A stretch of 64,000 bases of DNA from Nocardioides ganghwensis (GTDB taxonomy: Bacteria > Actinomycetota > Actinomycetes > Propionibacteriales > Nocardioidaceae). Positions 17,001 through 25,472 of the stretch are shown here, piece after piece (the stretch's first letter is position 1; each line of letters opens with the position of its first letter). The position numbers and the translations under genes were made by a program. Under the pieces are notes generated by a model. The model was not told the origin of the DNA, did no database searches, and saw only the letters and a list, made by a program, of their open reading frames with translations. Location of the stretch: the NCBI RefSeq assembly GCF_014779655.1, contig NZ_JACXYX010000004.1, positions 124,001-188,000 on the forward strand. The letters are read 5' to 3'.

Positions 17001-19475
17001 GGCATCAACACCGCGGGTCTGACCGACGTGCAGATCATCGGCAGCAACGACTACCACGGCCGGCTGGCCGCGGGCCCGCGTCTCGCGGCGTACGTCAAGG
17101 CTGCTCGCCAGGCCAACCCCAACACCGTGTTCGCGGCGGCGGGTGACCTCGTGGGTGCCACGACGTTCGAGTCGTTCATCCAGCACGACAAGCCGACGAT
17201 CGACGTGATGAACGAGGCCGGGCTCGACGTGTCGGCCGTGGGCAACCACGAGTTCGACGCCGGCTACGACGACCTGGTCAACCGGATCATGGCCCCGTAC
17301 GACGCGGACACCAACCCCGAGGGTGGCGCGGAGTGGCAGTACCTCGGTGCCAACGTGAAGTTCAAGGCCGACGGCTCCGACGCCCTCGAGGGCACCTGGA
17401 TCCAGGACTTCGGTGACGTCGAGGTCGGGTTCGTCGGTGCTGTCACCGAGGACCTCCCGTCGCTCGTCGCTGCCGACGGCATCGCCGACATCGAGGTGAC
17501 CGACATCGTCGAGGCCACCAACGAGGCCGCCACCGAGCTCAAGGGCGCGGGAGCCGACGTCGTCGTGCTGCTCGTCCACGAGGGCGCGGGCGGTACCTCG
17601 TACGCCTCGGCGACCACGCCGGGCACCGCGTTCGGTGACATCGTCAACGGCGTCAGCCCCGACGTGGACGCGATCGTCTCCGGTCACACCCACCTGGCCT
17701 ACAACCACTCGGTCCCGGTCCCCGCATGGGTGGCCGAGGAGCGCGCGGTGACCGAGCGCCCCGTCGTCTCGGCCGGCCAGTACGGCGAGAACCTCAACAA
17801 GCTGGTCTTCACCGTCGACAACGCCACCGGCGAGGTCCAGGCGAAGACCCAGGAGATCGTCCCGTTCGCCAGCTTCCCGGCCACGGGCGACGCAGCGACG
17901 CAGGCGATCGTCAACGACGCCAACGCCAAGGCAGCCGTGCTCGGCGCACAGCCGCTCGGCAAGATCGAGGCCGGCTTCTCGCGGGCCAAGTTCGTCGGTG
18001 GCGCCGAGAACCGCGGTGGCGAGTCGACGCTGAACAACCTCGTCGCCGAGGTCCAGCGCTGGTCGACCGACGCCGACATCGCCTTCATGAACCCGGGCGG
18101 CCTCCGCGCGGACATGCTGGGCACCGGCACGGACTACCCGCGCACGGTGACGTACAAGAACGCTGCCGACGTGCAGCCGTTCGCCAACACGCTCTTGACG
18201 ATGGGCCTGACCGGCTCCTCGATCAAGAAGGTGCTGGAGCAGCAGTGGCAGCGGACGGCGGGCGGCACCGTGCCGTCGCGTCCCTTCCTGAAGCTCGGCG
18301 TGTCCAACGGGTTCGAGTACACCTACGACCCGACCCGGGCCGAGGGCGACCGGATCACGGGCATGTGGCTCGACGGTGAGGCGATCGACGCCGGCACCAC
18401 CTACCAGGTGGCTGCCAACGCGTTCCTCGCCTCCGGCACCGGAGACAACTTCTTCGCGTTCTCCGAGGCCACCGGCAAGCGTGACTCCGGCAAGGTCGAC
18501 CTGGCCGCGATGGTGGACTACATGGCCACCTTCGCCACCGAGGCCGACCCGCTGGGCGTGGACTACTCGCAGCGTGCCATCGGCGTCGCCGGTGTGGCGA
18601 ACGAGTACGCACCGGGACAGGCGGTGACGGTCAACCTGACGTCGCTCGCCATGACCGGCGTCGGCGACCTGCAGGACACCGCGGTCGAGGCCACGTTCAA
18701 CGGCCAGCCCATCGGCGAGTTCGCTGTCGACAACACCGCCAACCCGGCCGGTGACGCCAACAGCAACGACGAGGCGGGCAAGGCGACGGTGACGTTCACC
18801 GTTCCTGCGGGCACGGCCACCGGGACGTACGACCTGGTCGTCACCGGCGCCACCACCGGCACCAGCACCACGATCGCGGTGCCGGTCAAGGCGGCGGTCC
18901 AGCAGCCCGTCAAGGCCGACACGACGGTCACCGGCACGGCCGGCCCGGTCACGTACGGCACCGCGGGTTCCGTGGCAGTGAAGGTCGCCCCCGCGGCGGC
19001 CACCGGCACCGTCGCGGTCTCGAAGGGCAACGTCGTCCTGGGCTCGGTCGTGCTGGCCTCCGGCCAGGGCACGGTCACGCTCCCGGCGAAGTCGCTGCCG
19101 GTCGGCTCCCACACCCTCACGCTCACCTACTCCGGCGACACCGGCCACAAGCCGTCGACCGGATCGGTGACCGTGGTGGTCGTCAAGGCCGAGGCCATCC
19201 TCAAGGCCACGGTGAAGCCGAAGCGCGTGGTGGCCGACAAGACCCGTGCGCGGGTCGTCGTCACCGTCGCCGCGGAGGGCTACGTCCCGACCGGTCGCGT
19301 GAAGGTGCGGGTCGCGGGCAAGACCTACCGCGCCAAGCTCGTCGACGGGAAGGCCGTGATCAAGCTGAAGGAGTTCGAGAAGCCGCGTCTCTACACGGCG
19401 AAGGTCTCCTACCTCGGCGACGACAACACCGAGTCCGCGAGGACCGCGGTCAAGATCAGGGTGAAGCGCCGCTGA
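14094..19475 (+). CDS. Secreted ExeM/NucH-type endonuclease fused to 5'-nucleotidase
   Basis: A giant 1793-aa secreted enzyme; GGAG 5 nt before ATG and a signal peptide ending near ASPANA. Domain order: beta-sandwich (about 40-245); putative-Ig repeat (250-340, LPAGLSLDTDSGAITGTPT); OB-fold of the YhcR/ExeM type (341-480); exo/endonuclease/phosphatase domain (635-970, LATFNVLNF, LEELEN, LAGDFNAY, SDHNPEI); calcineurin-like nucleotidase domain (979-1280, SNDYHGRL, GNHEFDAGY, GHTHLAYNH); 5'-nucleotidase C-terminal domain (about 1288-1490); two Ig-like domains ending in a basic KIRVKRR tail. It can plausibly degrade extracellular DNA to nucleotides and then strip phosphate. There is no sortase motif. 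The next gene is a paralogue of the nucleotidase half. A strong terminator follows. Confidence 0.93.
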   Translation: MRTPALPSPRRIAAGAGLALLAAGLTPIAASPANADVATKIATFPYSQDWSTASLITTNDNWSGVTGVQGYLGQDITTSSAGADPQTLLTESAIANDTDVIANQAAPNTNTAGGVAEFDGIADPSIALQGSGTADAPYVAFHLDLAGQTNVTFAFNARDLDGSADNAVQQVAVQYRVGATGNYTNLPDGYIADATTGGSATQVTARSVTLPAAVDNQASVFVRVITSNASGSDEWVGIDDVAISAEGGTSALAVTNPGPQNSVVGTPIDTLTLSAGGGTGPYTFGATNLPAGLSLDTDSGAITGTPTTAGAPTVEVSVTDADAATDTESFVWTVTEPAAPVAIAAIQGTGSTTPVSGDDVATQGVVTASYPTGGLNGFYIQTPGADTPDASDAIFVYGGPGGFATYPAVGDSVEVTGVAGEFGGQTQINASAGSVTPVAALGDVTPKTTIPGTTCELPGATCDTVANLAPAREAMEGELLEPTADFTVTDSYDGSPFWAGNSFSSGMFGEIGLAAATDKPLVTPTELYDAQNEKTLIAQRTAYNNARRIILDDGSSANYAVTGANTGQPFPWLTADHSVRVGAAVTFPEPVVFTEGFNTWRLLPTTRVVGEPSATQPQIEQTRADNLAPQEVGGDVKLATFNVLNFFPTTGEEFVASGLGTCTYYRDRAGNNITNNRCDPNGPRGAANEANLVRQRDKIVAAINTVGADIVSLEELENSAKFGKNRDFAINALVEALNADAGAGTWAAVPSPATLPPLAEQDVIRNGFIYRPANVRLVGDSVVLSDQSSSGEAFEDAREPLAQAFKQVGTPNSRGFAVIVNHFKSKGSGTPDPDGQGNANDARILQAEALATFADEFKTARGISRVFLAGDFNAYSEEDPIQVLEEAGYTSLESSSNPDEESYNFDGMVGSLDHVLANDAALADVDGVDIWDINASESVYYEYARFNSNVTNLYTDGPFRSSDHNPEIIGINTAGLTDVQIIGSNDYHGRLAAGPRLAAYVKAARQANPNTVFAAAGDLVGATTFESFIQHDKPTIDVMNEAGLDVSAVGNHEFDAGYDDLVNRIMAPYDADTNPEGGAEWQYLGANVKFKADGSDALEGTWIQDFGDVEVGFVGAVTEDLPSLVAADGIADIEVTDIVEATNEAATELKGAGADVVVLLVHEGAGGTSYASATTPGTAFGDIVNGVSPDVDAIVSGHTHLAYNHSVPVPAWVAEERAVTERPVVSAGQYGENLNKLVFTVDNATGEVQAKTQEIVPFASFPATGDAATQAIVNDANAKAAVLGAQPLGKIEAGFSRAKFVGGAENRGGESTLNNLVAEVQRWSTDADIAFMNPGGLRADMLGTGTDYPRTVTYKNAADVQPFANTLLTMGLTGSSIKKVLEQQWQRTAGGTVPSRPFLKLGVSNGFEYTYDPTRAEGDRITGMWLDGEAIDAGTTYQVAANAFLASGTGDNFFAFSEATGKRDSGKVDLAAMVDYMATFATEADPLGVDYSQRAIGVAGVANEYAPGQAVTVNLTSLAMTGVGDLQDTAVEATFNGQPIGEFAVDNTANPAGDANSNDEAGKATVTFTVPAGTATGTYDLVVTGATTGTSTTIAVPVKAAVQQPVKADTTVTGTAGPVTYGTAGSVAVKVAPAAATGTVAVSKGNVVLGSVVLASGQGTVTLPAKSLPVGSHTLTLTYSGDTGHKPSTGSVTVVVVKAEAILKATVKPKRVVADKTRARVVVTVAAEGYVPTGRVKVRVAGKTYRAKLVDGKAVIKLKEFEKPRLYTAKVSYLGDDNTESARTAVKIRVKRR

Positions 19476-19501
19476 CGCGACGCTGATCCCGGTCCACGAG
19501 G

Positions 19502-19537
19502 ACGGCCCGGTCATCCCTGCGGGGGTGACCGGGCCGT
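19502..19537 (+). terminator. Hairpin terminator after the nuclease-nucleotidase gene
   Basis: Perfect 12-bp stem ACGGCCCGGTCA (19502-19513) / TGACCGGGCCGT (19526-19537), followed by a T-rich stretch (GATTTT at about 19543). Confidence 0.88.
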
Positions 19538-19630
19538 TCCGTTGATTTTCCGTCGTTCTACCGGTCTGGAGGCAAAGAATGTCGGGTTAGGGTGATGCGT
19601 CTCACTCACCCTGAACGGAAGGCCACCCTC

Positions 19631-21958
19631 GTGCCAGCATCACGAACCGGTCGCAGATTCGCGCTCGCGACGAGCCTGACGGGGCTGCTCGCAGCGCCGC
19701 TCGCCGTCGTCACCGCGGCGGCACCCGCCCACGCGGCACCAGTCGAGATCCAGATCCTCGGCACCAACGACTTCCATGGCCGCCTCCTCCCCAACGGGGC
19801 CGAGGCAGGCGCGGCCCAGTTCGCCGGTGCGGTCGAGCAGCTCCGCTCGGAGAACCCCAACACGATCTTCACGGCCGCGGGCGACCTCATCGGTGCCTCG
19901 ACCTTCGACTCCTTCATCCAGAAGGACAAGCCGACTCTCGACGCGCTCAACGCAGCCGGGCTCGACGTGTCGGCGGCCGGCAACCACGAGTTCGACCAGG
20001 GATACAACGATCTGGTCAACCGCGTGATGGCGCCGTTCGACGCGACCGCCAACCCCTATGGCGGTGCCGAGTGGCAGTACATCGCCGCCAACGTGCGCAA
20101 GAAGTCCAACGGCTCCTACGCGCTGCCCGACATCACCTCGCGCACCCCGGACGTCAACGACGAGTCCGACGGCGGCACGTGGACCACCACGGTGGGCGGG
20201 GTCAAGGTCGGCTTCATCGGCGGCGTCACCGAGGAGCTGTCGTCGCTGGTCAGCCCGGCCGGCATCGCCGACGTCCAGGTCAGCAGCATCATCAACGAGA
20301 CCAACGCGGCCGCCGACGCGCTCAAGGCCGACGGCGCCGACCTGGTGATCCTGCTCGTGCACGAGGGTGCGCCGACCACGTCGCTCGCGGCTGCGCAGAG
20401 CAACGACAACCCCTTCGGCCGCATCGTCAACGGTGTCGACAACGACGTCAGCGCGATCATCTCCGGCCACACCCACCTCGCCTACAACCACAACATCAAC
20501 GGTCGTCCCGTGGTGTCGGCCGGCCAGTACGGCACCAACCTCAACAAGCTCGTCTTCACCGTCGACCCCGTCGCCGACACGGTGGCGCTGGACAGCCAGT
20601 CCATCGTCGCGGCGAGCAGCCTGTCGCTGACCGCCCCGAGCGCGGTGGCCAAGAAGGCCGAGGTCCAAGAGATCGTCGACGACGCCGTCGCCAAGGGCAA
20701 CGTGCTCGGTGCCGTCGAGCTCGGCTCGATCGCCGGCCCGTTCGACCGCGCGAAGCTCGCCAACGGCACCACCGAGAACCGCGGTGGCGAGTCGACGCTC
20801 GGCAACCTCGTCGCGGAGGTGCAGCGCTGGGCGACCTCGACTCCCGAGGCCGGCGGCGCGCAGATCGCGTTCATGAACCCGGGCGGCCTGCGCGACGACA
20901 TGCGCGGCAACCCGGGCGGCTACCCGGCGAAGGTGACCTACAAGCAGGCCGCCAACGTGCAGTCGTTCGCCAACACCCTGTTCAACATGAAGATGACCGG
21001 TGCTCAGATCAAGACGGTCCTCGAGCAGCAGTGGCAGACCAACCCCGGCGGTCCGACCCCGAGCCGGCCGTTCCTGCGGCTCGGCGTGTCCAAGGGCTTC
21101 TTCGTCACCTACGACACCACCCGCGCGGAGGGTGACCGGGTGACTGGCATGTGGCTCAACGGCAAGGCCATCGAGTCCGCCACCCAGTACTCGGTGACGG
21201 CCAACTCGTTCCTCGCGGCCGGCGGCGACAACTTCCGCGGGTTCACCCAGGCGACCGGCAAGCGCGACACCGGCAAGGTCGACCTCCAGGCGATGGTCGA
21301 CTACATGGCGGCGTTCGCGAAGACCCCGCTGCCGGTCAACACCAACCAGCAGCACGTCAACGTCACCTGGCCGGCCGGTGCGCCGCGGTTCTACCGCCTC
21401 GGCCAGAACGTGGCACTGAGCCTGTCGTCCCTGGCCATGACCGGCCCGAGCGACCCGAAGGACGCCGCACTGGCCGTCAAGGTCGGCAACACCGTCCTCG
21501 CGTCCCAGCCGGTCGACAACACCCTCGGCACCGCCGTGTTCGACGACTACGGCAAGAGCGCGGTCTCGTTCAAGCTCAAGGGCAAGACGCGGACCGGCAA
21601 GCAGATGCTCACGTTCACCGGGCCCACCACCGGGACGACGTTCTCGCTGCCGATCGACGTGCGCAAGGCCAAGGGCGAGCTCAAGGCCCGCACCAAGCCC
21701 GGGCGGATCGTCAAGGGCGAGACCCGTACCCGCGTGAAGATCAAGGCCTCGGCACTCGGCATCAGCCCCGTGACCGGCAAGGTCATCGTCAAGGCCGGCG
21801 GCAAGAAGTACACCGTCAAGCTCAAGAAGGGCAAGGCGTTCGTCCGCCTCGCGAAGTTCGCCAAGGCGGGCAAGAAGCGGATCGTGGTGAAGTACGCCGG
21901 GAGCCGGAAGGTGCGCAGCACCAAGGAGGTCATCACGATCAGGGTGCGTCGCAACTGA
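19631..21958 (+). CDS. Secreted bifunctional UDP-sugar hydrolase/5'-nucleotidase
   Basis: A 775-aa secreted nucleotidase. GTG at 19631 is preferred because GGAAGG lies 8 nt upstream and it opens directly onto the signal peptide (VPASRTGRRFALATSL, cleavage near AHA); in-frame ATGs at 19592/19595 would add 12-13 residues. The calcineurin-like domain has TNDFHGRLL (about 46-54), GNHEFDQGY (about 117-125) and GHTHLAYNH (about 279-287). The C-terminal substrate domain includes ENRGGESTLGNLVAEVQRW and FMNPGGLRDDM. The protein ends in Ig-like, Lys-rich repeats and a TIRVRRN tail, much like the preceding protein, of which its catalytic part is clearly a paralogue. Probable role is recovery of phosphate and nucleosides outside the cell. 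Confidence 0.93.
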   Translation: MPASRTGRRFALATSLTGLLAAPLAVVTAAAPAHAAPVEIQILGTNDFHGRLLPNGAEAGAAQFAGAVEQLRSENPNTIFTAAGDLIGASTFDSFIQKDKPTLDALNAAGLDVSAAGNHEFDQGYNDLVNRVMAPFDATANPYGGAEWQYIAANVRKKSNGSYALPDITSRTPDVNDESDGGTWTTTVGGVKVGFIGGVTEELSSLVSPAGIADVQVSSIINETNAAADALKADGADLVILLVHEGAPTTSLAAAQSNDNPFGRIVNGVDNDVSAIISGHTHLAYNHNINGRPVVSAGQYGTNLNKLVFTVDPVADTVALDSQSIVAASSLSLTAPSAVAKKAEVQEIVDDAVAKGNVLGAVELGSIAGPFDRAKLANGTTENRGGESTLGNLVAEVQRWATSTPEAGGAQIAFMNPGGLRDDMRGNPGGYPAKVTYKQAANVQSFANTLFNMKMTGAQIKTVLEQQWQTNPGGPTPSRPFLRLGVSKGFFVTYDTTRAEGDRVTGMWLNGKAIESATQYSVTANSFLAAGGDNFRGFTQATGKRDTGKVDLQAMVDYMAAFAKTPLPVNTNQQHVNVTWPAGAPRFYRLGQNVALSLSSLAMTGPSDPKDAALAVKVGNTVLASQPVDNTLGTAVFDDYGKSAVSFKLKGKTRTGKQMLTFTGPTTGTTFSLPIDVRKAKGELKARTKPGRIVKGETRTRVKIKASALGISPVTGKVIVKAGGKKYTVKLKKGKAFVRLAKFAKAGKKRIVVKYAGSRKVRSTKEVITIRVRRN

Positions 21959-21979
21959 TCCCGTGACCGTGTGAGTCTC

Positions 21980-22016
21980 GCGGCCCTCGTCCTGCCTAGC
22001 GCAGGGCGAGGGCCGC
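21980..22016. terminator. Bidirectional terminator between nucleotidase and GH15 genes
   Basis: 16-bp stem (21980-21995 with 22001-22016) with one G-T wobble and a 5-nt loop. The loop holds the stop codon of the GH15 gene, so one arm is part of that gene's last codons. Confidence 0.82.
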
Positions 22017-23762
22017 CTGCACGAGTGCGAGGTGGCTGAACGCCTGCGGGAAGTTCCCGGCCATCCGCCCGTGCCGGTCGTCGTACTCCTCCGACAGCAG
22101 GCCGACGTCGTTGGCCAGGCCGCACAGCCGGTCCATCAGCTCGTGCGCCTCCTCGCGACGGCCGGCCGCCGCCAGCGCGGACACCAGCCAGAACGAGCAC
22201 GCCAGGAACGGGTGCTCGTCGCCGGAGAGGCCGTCGACGCCGGTCTCCGTGCGGTAGCGCAGCAGCAGGCCGTCGGAGTCGAGGTCGGCCATCACCGCCT
22301 CGATCGTGCCGAGCACGCGCGGGTCGTCACCCGGCAGGAACCCGACGAGCGGGATGGTGAGCAGCGACGCGTCGACCGCGGTCGTGTCGTAGTGCTGGGT
22401 GAACGTCTGGCGATCCTCGTCGAAGCCCTTGTCGAGGATCTCCTCGCGCACGCGGTCGCGCAGGTCGCGCCAGCGCTCGACCGGACCGTCGAGCCCGTGC
22501 TGCTCGACGGCTCGAACCGCGCGGTCGAACGCGACCCACACCATCACGCGGGAGTGGGTGAAGTGCCGCTGCGGCCCGCGGATCTCCCACAGGCCGTTGT
22601 CGGGCTCGTCCCAGTGCTCGGCGAGCTCGTCGACGAGCGCGCGCTGCAGCGCCCACGAGTTGGGCGTCTCGTGCAGCCCTGCGGCCCGGGCGAGCTCGAG
22701 GGCGATCATCACCTCGCCCAGCACGTCGTTCTGCCGCTGCGACACGGCGCCGTTGCCGATGCGCACCGGCCTGCTGTCGGCGTACCCGGGCAGGTGGGGC
22801 AGCTCGCGCTCAGGGAGCTGGCGGCCGCCGTCCACGGTGTACATGATCTGGACGTCCGCCGGGTCGCCGGCAACCGCGCGCAGCAGCCAGCTGCGCCACT
22901 CCAGCGCCTCGCCGTCGTAGCCGGCGCCGAGGAGGGACTCGAGGGTGAGCGCTGCGTCGCGCAGCCAGCAGAACCGGTAGTCCCAATTGCGCTCGCCGCC
23001 GAAGTCCTCGGGCAGCGACGTCGTGGGGGCGGCGACGATGCCTCCCGTCTCGGCGTGCGTCATCAGCAGCAGCGTCACCAGGCTGCGGCGAACGAGGTCG
23101 GCGTGCGGGACGTCCTCGGGTGCGCGGGCGGACCACGCCCGCTGCCGGTCGGTCGTCGCGTCGATGCGCCCGTCGAAGCACAGCGGCACGGGCACGTCGC
23201 GCCACGAGCGGACCCACGTCATCGAGAACGTCGCCTCCTCGCCGGCCGTCAGGTCGAACTCCTCGGTGTGGTGGCCGTGCCGGCCGTGCGGCAGGTGCGG
23301 GCCGCGGAGCACGAACTTGTCCGGCCCCGCGACCGCGACCACCACCTCGTCGCCGTGCGCCTGCTCGCGGCTGACCCAGGGGCGCACCCGCCCGTAGTCG
23401 GTGCGCACCACCCAGTCGTGCCGGATGCGGACGGTCCCGCGCGTGCAGGTGAGGCGGCGTACGACGTCCGCGCGGCCGTCGCCGGTCGGCATCACGTCGA
23501 GCAGCACCACCTCGCCGTCGGCGGTGGTGAAGGTCGTCTCCAGCAGCGCGGTGCCGTCGACGTACCTGCGCCGCGTCGCCACCACCTCGTCGGCCGGGGC
23601 GAGCAGCCACCGCCCGTGCTCCTCGGTGCCGAGCAGCGCGGCGAAGCAGGCGGGGGAGTCGAAGCGCGGCAGGCACAGCCAGTCGATCGACCCGTCCTTC
23701 CCGACCAGGGCGGCCGTGCCGCGGTCGCCGATCAGGGCGTAGTCCTCGATGGGGAGAGCCAT
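21996..23762 (-). CDS. Glycoside hydrolase family 15 protein (trehalase/glucoamylase-like)
   Basis: A 588-aa cytoplasmic GH15 enzyme. The N-terminus IEDYALIGDRGTAALVGKDGSIDWLCLPRFDSPACFA is the hallmark trehalase-like N-terminal domain read in two parts (IEDYALIGD and GSIDWLCLPRFDSPA). The (alpha/alpha)6 barrel shows ERNWDYRFCWLRDAA, the usual active-site stretch, and PGYADSRPVRIGNGA. It lacks a signal peptide. Actinobacterial proteins of this type are often trehalases, but some act on other alpha-glucosides. Its start codon is only 18 nt from the divergent cinA start, so the two promoters must overlap each other's coding regions. It sits with the two nucleotidases between pgsA and cinA. Confidence 0.93.
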   Translation of the reverse strand: MALPIEDYALIGDRGTAALVGKDGSIDWLCLPRFDSPACFAALLGTEEHGRWLLAPADEVVATRRRYVDGTALLETTFTTADGEVVLLDVMPTGDGRADVVRRLTCTRGTVRIRHDWVVRTDYGRVRPWVSREQAHGDEVVVAVAGPDKFVLRGPHLPHGRHGHHTEEFDLTAGEEATFSMTWVRSWRDVPVPLCFDGRIDATTDRQRAWSARAPEDVPHADLVRRSLVTLLLMTHAETGGIVAAPTTSLPEDFGGERNWDYRFCWLRDAALTLESLLGAGYDGEALEWRSWLLRAVAGDPADVQIMYTVDGGRQLPERELPHLPGYADSRPVRIGNGAVSQRQNDVLGEVMIALELARAAGLHETPNSWALQRALVDELAEHWDEPDNGLWEIRGPQRHFTHSRVMVWVAFDRAVRAVEQHGLDGPVERWRDLRDRVREEILDKGFDEDRQTFTQHYDTTAVDASLLTIPLVGFLPGDDPRVLGTIEAVMADLDSDGLLLRYRTETGVDGLSGDEHPFLACSFWLVSALAAAGRREEAHELMDRLCGLANDVGLLSEEYDDRHGRMAGNFPQAFSHLALVQAALALR

Positions 23763-23767
23763 GCGGC

Positions 23768-23773
23768 TAGTGT
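23768..23773 (+). promoter_or_regulatory. Putative leaderless -10 element of cinA
   Basis: TAGTGT (TANNNT) followed by 7 nt and ATG at 23781, inside the 18-nt gap between the divergent GH15 and cinA starts. No ribosome site can fit. Confidence 0.5.
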
Positions 23774-23780
23774 CGCCGAC

Positions 23781-24302
23781 ATGTGGTCAGGAGGTGTCGA
23801 ACCGACGGCGGAGGGCGTCCTCGAGGCGCTGGCCGGGCGTGGCGAGACGCTGGCGACCGCCGAGTCGCTGACCGGCGGCCTGCTCGCGGCCAGGCTCACC
23901 GACGTGCCGGGCGCGTCCCGCAGCTTCGTGGGTGGCGTGGTGTCGTACGCCACCCGCGTGAAGGTCGCGCTGCTCGACGTGCCGGTGGACGTCGTGGAGC
24001 GACACGGCGTCGTCTCGCAGGAGTGCGCGGTCGCGATGGCGCAGGGCGTACGCACGCGTCTGGACGCGACGTGGGGGCTTGCGACGACCGGTGTCGCCGG
24101 GCCCGACGGGCAGGACGGCCACCCGGTCGGCACCGTCTGGATCGCCGTCGCCGGCCCGTCCGGCGTGGCGTCCCGGCGGCTCGCACTGACGGGGGACCGA
24201 CTCGCGATCCGGCAGGCGACGTGCGACGCCGTGCTGTCGGACCTGGCGGCCGGACTGGGCGATGTCGAGGTCTTCCGCCGGGAAGAAGGGGGCCTCGGGT
24301 AG
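23781..24302 (+). CDS. cinA: CinA family protein (nicotinamide-nucleotide amidohydrolase, PncC-like)
   Basis: A 173-aa protein consisting only of the CinA C-terminal domain, which in PncC deamidates NMN to NaMN in NAD recycling. Signature motifs are LATAESLTGGLLAARLTDVPG, readable as ATAESLTGG and TDVPGASRSF, then GGVVSYATRVK and TTGVAGPDGQDGHPVGTVW (TGVAGPDG). The N-terminal MocF-like domain of longer CinA proteins is absent, as in most actinobacteria. It precedes clgR by 57 nt in the usual pgsA-cinA-clgR order, here separated from pgsA by the 10-kb nuclease/nucleotidase/GH15 block. Confidence 0.94.
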   Translation: MWSGGVEPTAEGVLEALAGRGETLATAESLTGGLLAARLTDVPGASRSFVGGVVSYATRVKVALLDVPVDVVERHGVVSQECAVAMAQGVRTRLDATWGLATTGVAGPDGQDGHPVGTVWIAVAGPSGVASRRLALTGDRLAIRQATCDAVLSDLAAGLGDVEVFRREEGGLG

Positions 24303-24359
24303 CGTTGGGCCAGACGGCTTCCCCTCGCAACGGATCTCCCGAGAGTAAGGACCTCGCGC

Positions 24360-24671
24360 ATGGTGCTCTTCCGACGACTGCTCGGTGACGTGCTGCGCAG
24401 TGCGCGGATGCAGCGCGGGATGACCCTCCGCGAGCTGTCGGCCGACGCACGCGTGAGCCTGGGCTACATCTCCGAGATCGAGCGCGGCCAGAAGGAAGCG
24501 TCCTCGGAGCTGCTCGCGTCGCTGTGCCAGGCGATGGACCTGCCGCTGTCCGACGTGCTGCGTGACGTCGCCGACGCGGTGGCGCTCGAGGAGGCCGCGA
24601 TGGAGGTCGTGGCGAGCACTCCCATCACCGCCGCGCGTCCCGCGGGCGACGTCGTGGCCTCGGCCGCCTGA
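24360..24671 (+). CDS. clgR: ClgR-like XRE family transcriptional regulator
   Basis: A 103-aa protein with a Cro/C1-type HTH at about residues 8-65 ([21 protein letters not shown], then [20 protein letters not shown]). The motif [20 protein letters not shown] and the position right after cinA match ClgR, which activates clpP and other proteolysis genes in actinobacteria. The C-terminal ~35 residues are Ala/Val-rich without recognisable domain; many ClgR proteins end in Ala residues that target them for Clp degradation, and this one ends VVASAA (inference). Convergent with the nei2 gene 9 nt away; no obvious terminator separates them. Confidence 0.9.
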   Translation: MVLFRRLLGDVLRSARMQRGMTLRELSADARVSLGYISEIERGQKEASSELLASLCQAMDLPLSDVLRDVADAVALEEAAMEVVASTPITAARPAGDVVASAA

Positions 24672-24680
24672 CCTCCTGCT

Positions 24681-25472
24681 TCACCGCTCCGGCTGGCAGT
24701 TGGGGCACCAGTAGGCCGCGCGCTCGCGGCCCGGCTCGCCGAGCATCGTCACCGCCACGGGAGTCCGGCAACGGCGGCACGGGGACTTGTCGCGGCGGTA
24801 GACCCACATCCGCTCGCGCTCGCGCAGGTCGCCCGTGGTCGACTGGATGGCTCGCTCCTTGTTGACCTCGAGCATCTGCCGGCCGCGGCGCACCAGCCGC
24901 GGGAGCTGGTCGATCACCGAGACGGGGCTGGCCGGGTGGACGCCCATCGTGAAGCACAGCTCGGCCATGTACATGTTGCCGATGCCGGCGAGGTTGCGCT
25001 GGTCGAGCAGTGCCTGGCCGATCGGGCGGCCCGGCTCCGCGCGCAGGTTGGCCAGGGCGCGGTCCTCGTCCCAGTCGGGTCCCAGCAGGTCGGGTCCCAG
25101 GTGGGCGACCAGGTCGGCCTCGTGCTCGCGCGGCACCAGCTCGACGATGCCGAGCTGGAAGCCGACCGCCTTGCGGCCGTCGATGCCCAGCACCAGCCGG
25201 GCCTGCGTGTCGGGACGCCGCCACCGCTCGCCCTCGGGGTAGACGTGCCACGAGCCCTCCATCTTGAGGTGGGTGTGGACCGTCCAGGCGCGCTCGTGGT
25301 CGATGCGGGTGAGGATGTGCTTGCCGCGGGACAGGGAGCGGATGACGGTGCCCTCGCGGAGGTCGACCGTCGCGAGCGCGGGCACGCGGAAGTCGGTGAG
25401 CGTGAGTCGGTGGCCCGTGAGCGCGCGGTCGAGCTTGGCCGCCGCGCGGTAGACGGTGTCGCCCTCAGGCAC
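24681..25472 (-). CDS. nei2: Fpg/Nei family DNA glycosylase (Nei2-like endonuclease VIII)
   Basis: A 263-aa base-excision repair glycosylase/AP lyase for oxidised bases. It begins MPEGDTVYRAAAKL: after Met removal Pro is the nucleophile and Glu the general acid; the Asp-Thr version is typical of Nei rather than Fpg. The H2TH region includes QRNLAGIGNMYMAE, and the C-terminal zinc finger has four cysteines (CRRCRTP and CPNC). Its start overlaps the stop of lhr by 8 nt, so the two are translationally coupled. The same lhr-nei2 neighbourhood occurs in mycobacteria, which supports a shared repair job. Confidence 0.94.
   Translation of the reverse strand: MPEGDTVYRAAAKLDRALTGHRLTLTDFRVPALATVDLREGTVIRSLSRGKHILTRIDHERAWTVHTHLKMEGSWHVYPEGERWRRPDTQARLVLGIDGRKAVGFQLGIVELVPREHEADLVAHLGPDLLGPDWDEDRALANLRAEPGRPIGQALLDQRNLAGIGNMYMAELCFTMGVHPASPVSVIDQLPRLVRRGRQMLEVNKERAIQSTTGDLRERERMWVYRRDKSPCRRCRTPVAVTMLGEPGRERAAYWCPNCQPER

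Noticed and set aside
14232..19514. A 1760-codon open frame on the minus strand, opposite the nuclease-nucleotidase gene.
   Set aside because: It has no recognisable domain, is rich in Arg/Gly/Val/Asp as antisense shadows in very GC-rich DNA are, and lies entirely over a gene with clear secretion and catalytic motifs.
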